The notes under the pieces are model-generated. The model was not told the DNA's origin. It saw nothing but the letters and a program-made list of their open reading frames with translations, and searched no databases. From positions 8,189-27,828 of the forward strand of contig PKXI01000208.1 in assembly GCA_003133425.1 (NCBI GenBank): DNA of 19,640 bases, in the 5' to 3' direction. Shown one piece after another: positions 8,660 to 15,060 of the stretch. The position numbers were made by a program, and so were the translations under genes. The DNA comes from Acidobacteriaceae bacterium. GTDB lineage: Bacteria > Acidobacteriota > Terriglobia > Terriglobales > Acidobacteriaceae. Numbering within the stretch: position 1 is the stretch's first letter; each line of letters begins with the position of its first letter.

Positions 8660-9240
8660 GCGACCTCGATTTCAAACTCGAGCCCAAAGGTACGGCCGTC
8701 GTGGTAATCGATCTTCAGAGAGGAATCACGGGACTGCCGGTATCGCCTCTGCCTGTTGAAACCGTCATCGCCAACAGCGTGCGTCTGCTCGCGACGGCTC
8801 GTCAGACAGGGGCACAGCCTGTCCTGGTTCACGTCGGCGGATCGTCCGATGGTGCAGACCGCTTGCATCCGCCAACTGACCAGCCTCCGCGCATTACTTC
8901 GCTACCGCCCGGCTGGAGCGATCTCATTCCTGAACTGGACCGCCAGCCCGGAGACCTTGTGATCATGAAGCGGCAATGGGGCGCCTTCTACGGTACCGAC
9001 CTCGACCTGCAACTGCGCCGCCGCGGCCTGACGTCCATTGTTCTTTGCGGTATCGCAACCGAGGCTGGAGTGGAAAGCACGGCACGCGATGCCTATGAGC
9101 GCGGATACGAAATTGTGTTTGCGGCAGACGCTATGAGCGGCCTATATGCAGAAAGCCATGCCAACGCCGTCGAGCGCATCTTTCCCCGCATTGGACGGGT
9201 GCGCAGCACAGAGCAGATTATCGCTGCCCTGCGGCCATGA
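8656..9240 (+). CDS. Isochorismatase-fold hydrolase lacking the catalytic cysteine
   Basis: A 194-residue cytoplasmic protein of the isochorismatase / nicotinamidase superfamily. The first strand, TAVVVIDLQRGITG, carries the catalytic Asp (D19). VIMKRQWGAFYGTDLDLQLRRRG carries the catalytic Lys (K105) and the usual 'FxGTdLd' motif. The third motif reads GIATEAGVESTARDAYERGY: the position that normally holds the nucleophilic Cys (T-x-x-C-V) is Gly138. C131, seven residues earlier, is not at the nucleophile position. AGGAGG at 8641-8646 is nine bases before the ATG, and the start overlaps the transporter stop by 4 bp (ATGA), so translation is probably coupled. The substrate is unknown. Without the Cys it may be a pseudoenzyme or use a different mechanism. 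Confidence 0.88.
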   Translation: MSDLDFKLEPKGTAVVVIDLQRGITGLPVSPLPVETVIANSVRLLATARQTGAQPVLVHVGGSSDGADRLHPPTDQPPRITSLPPGWSDLIPELDRQPGDLVIMKRQWGAFYGTDLDLQLRRRGLTSIVLCGIATEAGVESTARDAYERGYEIVFAADAMSGLYAESHANAVERIFPRIGRVRSTEQIIAALRP

Positions 9241-9262
9241 CATCCACAGGGCAACTCTGTTA

Positions 9263-10903
9263 TCAGGCCTGAGTAATCCCGCACAAATTTACGCTCACGC
9301 CCAATTCCGCAAGCATCGCAGCCTTGGTCGCCAGCGCTTTGTCGGCCATCTCCGCCGTTGGAGCATACGCCACATTCACGTGGTTCGCCTTGTGCCGCGC
9401 CATCAATTGGTTCTGGCCCACTCCATGCAGAACCGTGTGCACAATCGGCCATTGAGTCGTCGTTTCTTTCCAGCGACGCTCTGTTTCCGCCGCCGGCAAA
9501 CTCACCACCGTGCCGCGGCCCAAGTCCGCATGGAGCGCCCCGCCCTCAACAAATACGCGACTCCACACGATCTCGCCCGGCTTGCCGATTCCCTTCAAAG
9601 AACCGCCTCCCAGGGGAAAATACATGGCCGGCTGCCGCTCGCTGGTGGCGCCTGCATATCCACCGACAAAGTGGCTTGCCGGCGCCGCTCCTGAAATCTG
9701 CAGCAACCAAACGAACGCATCCAGACCATCGCCCTTGTAGTGCTCTCCCCAGCGAATGTCATGCAGTGTAGTCGACGGGTCAAGTCCAAGCGCTTTCCAG
9801 CAGCGATTGGTAATCAGAGCATCGGTCCCAGCGCACTCGTCCACTTCGTTGAAGTGCACTACAGGCGCACCAGCAAAGAGTTCTTCCTTCGTACCTTCTG
9901 CAAACACCGGAGGCCGTTCGGAATTGTTCAGCATGCCCTCGGCCAGGTCCGACGCCGCTACCATATCCTTCAATCCCTGCTGGTATTGGATACCGACCGC
10001 ATCGCATCCATAGTCCTTGGCAATGCGCACCGTGGCGATATACATCTTGCACTGTTCGAGCACCTGGTCGAGCGTCAGTTCCGTCGCAGCGTCCTTGCCA
10101 AACGCGAACTTCACCCCCTTGGCGACCAGCCAGTCGTAAACACCGCGCGCCTCCGCATCAGATACTGTCCGCATCTTCGCTACCAGCGCCGATTGGCTCA
10201 GGCGCTCTTTGTAGATGCCCACCGGATTCAGCAACTCGTCATCGATTATGGCGTTATACATTCCCATGCATCCTTCGTCGAAGATGCCCATGATCGCCTT
10301 ACGATATTTCAGGTCAGCAGCCAGTTCTGCGCCGAGCTTCGCGGTCTCGAGAGGCAGCTTGCTTCTGTCGAGCGCGTGAACATGATTCAGATCGTGAGTA
10401 ATCTTGCCCGTTCGCAGCCACTCGTCCAGACCCTTCAGAAAAAACTCATCGGTAAAGTCTTCGCTCCATATGGACGAAAACGCGCGACCCGCCTTGGTCA
10501 GCGAACCGTTGAGGTTGAGCAGCCCTACCAGCCCCGGCCATTGCCCTGACCAGTTCGCTACCGTCAGGATTGGCCCTTTGTGGCTCCGCAATCCCGGCAG
10601 AACGTGATGGCTGTACTGCCATGCCGCCGTCGCAAACACAAGCTTGGCCTCGGGATGAATCTTCATGAACACATCCATCCCCTGGCGCTGCGAAGAAATG
10701 AAGCCATGCTTCTCTGCCTCGTTGTAAGCATGGGCGCGGACCAGCTTGAATCCCTTCTGTGCAAAGGCAGCCGTCAGCGCCGCTTCCATGGCTCTCTGTG
10801 CCGGCCAACACTCCTGGTTGGCCGAAAGCCGCAAATCCCCACTGGTAATCAGCAAAACTTCATTCGCTGCCGGCTTCACTATTTCGTTCTTTTCCGCTGC
10901 CAT
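9263..10903 (-). CDS. L-fucose/L-arabinose isomerase-like protein
   Basis: A 546-residue cytoplasmic enzyme resembling the FucI/AraA fold: an aldose-ketose isomerase depending on a divalent metal. Numbered from the ATG at 10903, landmarks are IMGIFDEGCMGM (about 204-215); HFNEVDECAGTDALI with E353, which lines up by pattern with the FucI metal ligand Glu; STTLHDIRWGEHY with D382, matching the second ligand; and KANHVNVAYA with H508, matching the C-terminal His ligand. The frame is open to an ATG at 10963. The ATG at 10903, however, has AAGGAG (10918-10913) nine bases upstream, while 10963 has no Shine-Dalgarno and lies upstream of a TATATT box. It probably acts on a deoxysugar or pentose released by the neighbouring enzymes. 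Exact sugar specificity cannot be read, so I give no symbol. Confidence 0.82.
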   Translation of the reverse strand: MAAEKNEIVKPAANEVLLITSGDLRLSANQECWPAQRAMEAALTAAFAQKGFKLVRAHAYNEAEKHGFISSQRQGMDVFMKIHPEAKLVFATAAWQYSHHVLPGLRSHKGPILTVANWSGQWPGLVGLLNLNGSLTKAGRAFSSIWSEDFTDEFFLKGLDEWLRTGKITHDLNHVHALDRSKLPLETAKLGAELAADLKYRKAIMGIFDEGCMGMYNAIIDDELLNPVGIYKERLSQSALVAKMRTVSDAEARGVYDWLVAKGVKFAFGKDAATELTLDQVLEQCKMYIATVRIAKDYGCDAVGIQYQQGLKDMVAASDLAEGMLNNSERPPVFAEGTKEELFAGAPVVHFNEVDECAGTDALITNRCWKALGLDPSTTLHDIRWGEHYKGDGLDAFVWLLQISGAAPASHFVGGYAGATSERQPAMYFPLGGGSLKGIGKPGEIVWSRVFVEGGALHADLGRGTVVSLPAAETERRWKETTTQWPIVHTVLHGVGQNQLMARHKANHVNVAYAPTAEMADKALATKAAMLAELGVSVNLCGITQA

Positions 10904-10922
10904 CTCCAATTGCTCCTTGCTT

Positions 10923-10932
10923 ACGTTAACGT
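10923..10932. promoter_or_regulatory. Palindrome ACGTTAACGT, candidate operator upstream of the isomerase gene
   Basis: A perfect 10-bp palindrome in the leader between a TATATT box (minus strand, 10953-10948) and the ATG at 10903. The position, just past the likely transcription start, suits a repressor such as a LacI-type sugar regulator. No such regulator gene is in the window, and a 10-bp palindrome can occur by chance. Confidence 0.3.
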
Positions 10933-10964
10933 TTTCGCCCAAGAAGAAATATACACCTTCCATA

Positions 10965-10978
10965 TGGACTCAGGTCCA
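10965..10978. promoter_or_regulatory. Inverted repeat TGGAC-N4-GTCCA between divergent sugar genes
   Basis: TGGAC (10965-10969) and GTCCA (10974-10978) are separated by TCAG. The repeat lies between the isomerase gene and the heparinase-like gene, upstream of both candidate promoters. It could bind a dimeric regulator acting on both genes; this rests only on symmetry and location. Confidence 0.25.
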
Positions 10979-11000
10979 CTGGGCTCTGTGTGTCGTCTCC

Positions 11001-11030
11001 TTGCTGCTGATCTCCAACTCAATTTACAAT
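11001..11030 (+). promoter_or_regulatory. Candidate sigma-70 promoter of the heparinase-like gene
   Basis: TTGCTG (11001-11006), an 18-bp spacer, then TACAAT (11025-11030). A start near 11037 would leave 25 nt before the ATG at 11062 but only about 10 nt before the ATG at 11047, favouring the later start codon. Confidence 0.45.
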
Positions 11031-11061
11031 CCCGCTGTCCCTATCCATGGAGAGAATGCTC

Positions 11062-12963
11062 ATGCCTGCCGACTACTTCCGCTCCCTTGCAGCCATCGTA
11101 AGGACTATCTTTACGCCCCATCCGAAGACCGTCTTCTGCTTTGCCATTCTTGCATTAATTCCATTTCGCACCTTCGCCGCTTCACCGCTCGATACTCTTC
11201 AGCCGCAGCATCCACGTTTGCTCTTCCCCGACTCCGACTTACCCGCCATCAAGCAATCCATTGCCACCGACTCCTTCACAAGAAAATACTTTCAGCAAGA
11301 GCGCGAAGTCGGTGAGAAGCTTCTCGCCGTTCCGCCAGACATCTACCAGATTGTCGGCGGGGAGCATACCCTGCTCGCTACTTCGCGCGACATGGAAGGC
11401 CGCATCCTCACTCTGGCCGGCCTCTACCGCATCACCGGCGACAGACGCTTCGCCGACCGCGCTACACACGAAATGCTCGCCGCCGCCGCGTTCCCCGACT
11501 GGTATCCTACCCATTTCCTTGACACCGCCGAGATGACCGCGGCACTCGGCCTCGGCTACGACTGGCTCTACTCCGTTCTCTCACCCACCGACCGCGCCAC
11601 AATCAAAAACGCCATCGTCACCAAAGGCATCGATCCCTGGCTCGAACGCATCAAGAGTGGCGAAGCACTTCACCATGAGCACAACAACTGGAATCAGGTC
11701 TGCAACGGCGGCGAATCCGTCGGCGCCCTCGCAATCGCCGAAGACGAGCCTCAGCGCGCCATTGCCATCCTCGATCACGCCCACTCTGCCATCACCGGCA
11801 TCATGAAACTTTTTGGCCCCGATGGCGGATTCGAAGAAGGTCCCGGCTACTGGAACTACGCCACCAGTTACAACGTGCTTTACGTCGCCGCGCTAGACTC
11901 CGCGCTTGGAACCGACTTCGGCGCGTCCGACGCACCCGGGTTCTCCTCCACTGTCGATTACCACATGCAATCCACCGGCCCCACGCTTCAATTCGCCAAT
12001 TTCGGAGATGCCCACCCCGATGTCTACCCCTCACCACAGGTCTTCTGGTTCGCCCGCCGCTTTCGCCGTCCCGCCTACGCCGAATACGAGCGCGCTATCG
12101 TCCTCAATACTCATTTGGACCCGAACGAGCAAAAAGAAAGCAGCCGCTTCGCCATCCTTGGACTTTTCTGGTCGGCTCTGCCGCCTGTTTCCGGCGATAC
12201 CGCGCCGCTGCCTTTAGTGGAAAGCTTCGCACGCGTCAGTCAGGCTTACATGCGTAGCGCATTTGACGACCCCGGTGCCTGGTATATCGGCTTCAAGGGC
12301 GGAGACGCACACGCCTCGCACGGCCATCTCGACCTCGGCAGCTTTGTCATGGACGCTCTCGGCCAGCGCTGGGCCAACGATCTGGGGGGCGACAGCTACG
12401 GCCTTCCCGGCTACTTCGGCCGGCAGCGTTGGACCTACTACCGCATGCGCACCGAAGGCCACAACACCCTCACCATTGACGCCCAGAACGAAGACCTCGA
12501 TGCCAACGCCCTGCTCACCGCCACTGGCATTGCGGGCAACACCATGTACGCCGTCGCTGATCTCGGCTCGGCCTACAAGGGCAAGCTGACTTCCTGGCAT
12601 CGTGGCGTCTCTCTCCTGGATAAACGGCGCGTCCTCGTGCAGGACGAAATTGTTCCCTCACAGGCGGTCGACGTAGTCTGGAACTTCCATACATCTGCCA
12701 CCGTTCAGATTTCAAAAGACGGCCGCTCAGCCACGCTCAGGCAGGGAGGCGTCACCCTTAACGCCCACATCCTTCAACCCACCGAAGCACGTTTCAGCAC
12801 CACCAGCACCCAGGTTCCGCGTCCGCAGTCCCCTAATCCCGGCCTCACCAACATCGTAATTCCACTCGCCAGACAAACCGCCCCTCAGACCATCGCCGTA
12901 CTTTTCACACAGTTCAGCGACGAGTCGGTCCCCGCGCTCAAACCGCTCTCGACATGGAAATAG
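11062..12963 (+). CDS. Exported heparinase II/III-family polysaccharide lyase-like protein
   Basis: A protein of about 633 residues. The N-terminus has a hydrophobic signal (TVFCFAILALIPF, cleavage near RTFAASP), so it is exported. It combines an N-terminal alpha/alpha toroid with a C-terminal beta-sandwich. Numbered from the upstream ATG at 11047, motifs are HEHNNWNQVCNGG (210-222); a conserved PDGGFEEGPGYWNYATSY (258-275) with Y268; and GDAHASHGHLDLGSFVMDALGQRWANDLGGDSY (419-451) with a His cluster. The RTEGHNTLTIDAQNE stretch (468-482) follows. These match the heparinase II/III-like lyase group, which cleaves uronic-acid-containing polymers by beta-elimination with Asn, Tyr and His. The ATG at 11062 follows GGAGAG by 7 nt and is preferred. 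Substrate is unknown (alginate-, heparin- or other uronate-type). Confidence 0.85.
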   Translation: MPADYFRSLAAIVRTIFTPHPKTVFCFAILALIPFRTFAASPLDTLQPQHPRLLFPDSDLPAIKQSIATDSFTRKYFQQEREVGEKLLAVPPDIYQIVGGEHTLLATSRDMEGRILTLAGLYRITGDRRFADRATHEMLAAAAFPDWYPTHFLDTAEMTAALGLGYDWLYSVLSPTDRATIKNAIVTKGIDPWLERIKSGEALHHEHNNWNQVCNGGESVGALAIAEDEPQRAIAILDHAHSAITGIMKLFGPDGGFEEGPGYWNYATSYNVLYVAALDSALGTDFGASDAPGFSSTVDYHMQSTGPTLQFANFGDAHPDVYPSPQVFWFARRFRRPAYAEYERAIVLNTHLDPNEQKESSRFAILGLFWSALPPVSGDTAPLPLVESFARVSQAYMRSAFDDPGAWYIGFKGGDAHASHGHLDLGSFVMDALGQRWANDLGGDSYGLPGYFGRQRWTYYRMRTEGHNTLTIDAQNEDLDANALLTATGIAGNTMYAVADLGSAYKGKLTSWHRGVSLLDKRRVLVQDEIVPSQAVDVVWNFHTSATVQISKDGRSATLRQGGVTLNAHILQPTEARFSTTSTQVPRPQSPNPGLTNIVIPLARQTAPQTIAVLFTQFSDESVPALKPLSTWK

Positions 12964-13123
12964 CGATCAGACTCTGAAGCATTACTCCGCCATGTCCAAT
13001 CCGTTCGCTCTTTTCTTGGTAAAAGGACGGGACGCATGAGGCGCGCCTTCATCACGCGCCGGCCTGCGCGTTTAGCATAGGAGTTGAGCTCCATTCTTTG
13101 GCGGGCGATTCACAACCAAACTC
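12964..13123. other. Intergenic region between the lyase and alpha/beta-hydrolase genes
   Basis: 160 bp with no credible gene. A short inverted repeat, GGCGCG (13040-13045) with CGCGCC (13055-13060), could end the lyase transcript but has no T-run. The hydrolase ATG lacks an obvious Shine-Dalgarno; the nearest purine-rich stretch (GGAG, 13080-13083) is too far from it. Confidence 0.4.
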
Positions 13124-14065
13124 ATGTCGCGAAGCAAATCCCAACCCAAACCCGATCCACGCCCAAGGTATTCCGTTTCCGCGCGCAACAGCGCTCGCCC
13201 GCATTCCGCCCCACCCACGGTTTCAGGCCGCTGGCTCTTCGCAGCGGTAGCCATCGTGATCCCTGCCGCTGCTTTCTGCGCCTGGGCCGTGCTTTGTCTT
13301 CTCTTCTGGCAAGGAAGCTGGCAGTTGCTTTACCATCCCTCGGCAGCAGTCACACGCACGCCGGCCGACATTGGCCTTGCGTTCGATTCGGTTGGATTCG
13401 CCACCGCCGACTCCGGCACTCCGCAGCTCCGGGGCTGGTGGATTCGATCCGGTCCCTCAGCCCACTACACCGTGCTTTACCTGCACGGGCAGAATGGAAA
13501 TCTGGGCGATACGCTCGACAACCTCGCCAGCCTGCACAACGCCGGCGTCAACGTGCTTGCCTTCGACTATCGCGGCTACGGTCAAAGCCAGTTCGTACAC
13601 CCCAGTGAAGCCCGCTGGCGTCAGGATGCCGAATGCGCGCTGCAGTACCTTTTAGCAACCCGCCACGTCGATCCCCGCTCGATTGTGCTCGACGGCAGCG
13701 ATCTCGGCGCCAACCTCGCTCTGGAAATCGCAGCATCCCACCCCGAATTCGCTGGAGTCGTACTTGAGTCGCCTCTCGACGCTCCGATCAACACCATCTT
13801 CGGAGACCCGCGCGCCCAGCTTGTTCCCGCTCATCTGCTGGTCAGCGACCGTTTCGACCTCGATGCCCCCGCCGTGGCTTTGCGCATTCCATCCCTATGG
13901 TATCTACCGGAGCCCCCGAGAGGACAAAGCGAATCGACCGAAAGCTCTAGAGCCTTTCAGAGAATCACCGCAAAAAAGTTGTGGATTTGGCTCACACCTT
14001 CATCGCAGTCGCATGGAACCATAAGCGACGCGCTTTCCCGTTGGATCGACGATCTGCACAAATAA
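13124..14065 (+). CDS. Membrane-anchored alpha/beta-hydrolase with Asp in the nucleophile elbow
   Basis: A 313-residue protein. A basic, Ser/Pro-rich N-terminal tail (1-35) precedes one transmembrane helix (about 36-63), placing the hydrolase domain outside the cytoplasm by the positive-inside rule. The body follows the BEM46/ABHD13-like pattern: LLYHPS after the helix; YLHGQNGNLGD (119-129), the oxyanion-hole HG motif; VLAFDYRGYGQS (144-155); then IVLDGSDLGANLAL (187-200). In this family the last motif is normally G-x-S-x-G, but here it is G191-S-D193-L-G195, so Asp sits at the nucleophile position. The strand that usually carries the catalytic Asp (SLWYLPEPPRG) shows none, and a candidate His is in SQSHGT (H297). 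It converges on rapZ with a 20-bp gap. Function is unknown. Confidence 0.8.
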   Translation: MSRSKSQPKPDPRPRYSVSARNSARPHSAPPTVSGRWLFAAVAIVIPAAAFCAWAVLCLLFWQGSWQLLYHPSAAVTRTPADIGLAFDSVGFATADSGTPQLRGWWIRSGPSAHYTVLYLHGQNGNLGDTLDNLASLHNAGVNVLAFDYRGYGQSQFVHPSEARWRQDAECALQYLLATRHVDPRSIVLDGSDLGANLALEIAASHPEFAGVVLESPLDAPINTIFGDPRAQLVPAHLLVSDRFDLDAPAVALRIPSLWYLPEPPRGQSESTESSRAFQRITAKKLWIWLTPSSQSHGTISDALSRWIDDLHK

Positions 14066-14085
14066 GGCTGGCATGCTGACCCGCT

Positions 14086-15015
14086 TCATCGCACCATGTC
14101 CCTGTGCAGCGCCTTCACCTGGTAGCCGGCTTTCTTCAGCCTCTTGCTCATCTCCTCAGCCATCATCACGCTGCGGTGTTGTCCGCCAGTGCAGCCAAAC
14201 GCTATGGTCAGGTAGCTCTTCCCCTCTTTCACATAGTGCGGCAACAGGTAGAGTAAAAGCTTCGTCACCTTGTCCAGAAATTCCCTCGTCTGCGGAAACC
14301 CGCGCACGTACCCGGCGACCTTGGGATCCAGGCCAGTCTTCTTGCGAAACTCCGGCACAAAGTGAGGATTGGGAAGGAACCGGACATCGAAGACCATATC
14401 TGCATCCAGCGGCACGCCGTTCTTGAAGCCGAAACTGAGGCACGACACCAACAGGCGCTTTACCTTGTCTTCGTGGCCAAACCGGGCCTGGATGTGGGCG
14501 CGCAACTCGTGTACGTTGAAGTTCGACGTGTCGATCAGTGTGTCGGCCACATTGCGGATCGGATCGAGCAACTGCCGCTCTTCTACGATTGATCGCCACA
14601 CCGTCTCCGAGCGGCCCAGTGGATGCGGCCGCCTCGTCTCGGAGTAGCGCTGCACCAACGACGCGTCCTGCGCATCCAGAAACACTACCCTCGTGTGCAA
14701 AAGCTTCTTGACGCTCTTCAATATTTCGGGCAGGCGGTCAAGCGTCGTGCCCTCGCGAACATCCACCACTATCGCAGCCTTTTCCACTTCACTTGATTTG
14801 CTGACAAGAACTGCGAAATCGGGGAGAAGTTCCAACGGCAGGTTATCTACGCAATGAAATCCAAGGTCCTCAAAGGCCTTAAGCGCCGAGGCCTTGCCAG
14901 AGCCCGAGATGCCGGTCACAATCACCAGCTCCTTGGTTGGCTTGCTTGCTCGCTTGGCGAGTTTAGCTGCCACCCGCGGTGAGGCCGCTCGGGGTGTCGT
15001 CTTAAGTGGTGTCAT
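14086..15015 (-). CDS. rapZ: RapZ / YvcJ-family RNase adapter, P-loop ATPase
   Basis: 309 residues, slightly longer than usual because of a basic N-terminal tail (1-28). The P-loop is GISGSGKA (35-42), followed by SALKAFEDLGFHCVDNLPLELLPDFA, diagnostic for the family. Further signatures are RRPHPLG, LDPIRNVADTLIDTS, LLVSCLSFGFKNGVPLDADMVFDVRFLPNPHFVPEFRKKTG, and a C-terminal IAFGCTGGQHRSVMMAEEM. In E. coli RapZ guides RNase E to the small RNA GlmZ and so controls amino-sugar synthesis; in other bacteria the role is less clear and the protein binds nucleotides. The residue after the P-loop Lys is Ala42 rather than Ser/Thr. The gene lies 45 bp downstream of the GGDEF-EAL gene on the same strand and is probably co-transcribed. 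The start codon has only a weak Shine-Dalgarno. Confidence 0.93.
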   Translation of the reverse strand: MTPLKTTPRAASPRVAAKLAKRASKPTKELVIVTGISGSGKASALKAFEDLGFHCVDNLPLELLPDFAVLVSKSSEVEKAAIVVDVREGTTLDRLPEILKSVKKLLHTRVVFLDAQDASLVQRYSETRRPHPLGRSETVWRSIVEERQLLDPIRNVADTLIDTSNFNVHELRAHIQARFGHEDKVKRLLVSCLSFGFKNGVPLDADMVFDVRFLPNPHFVPEFRKKTGLDPKVAGYVRGFPQTREFLDKVTKLLLYLLPHYVKEGKSYLTIAFGCTGGQHRSVMMAEEMSKRLKKAGYQVKALHRDMVR

Positions 15016-15060
15016 TCGCCCATGCTACACCGAAAACCGGGCTTTGTGCTCTATCTTGAT

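Noticed and set aside
7316..9240. A siderophore (enterobactin-like) export and synthesis module, suggested by the EntS-like transporter next to an isochorismatase-fold protein
   Set aside because: The hydrolase lacks the EntB-type motifs and a carrier domain, and no entA/C/E/F-like genes are present. MFS_3 proteins are widespread with many cargoes.
9740..10549. A 269-codon plus-strand open frame over the isomerase gene
   Set aside because: It is antisense to a conserved isomerase with metal-ligand motifs, and no domain is visible in it.
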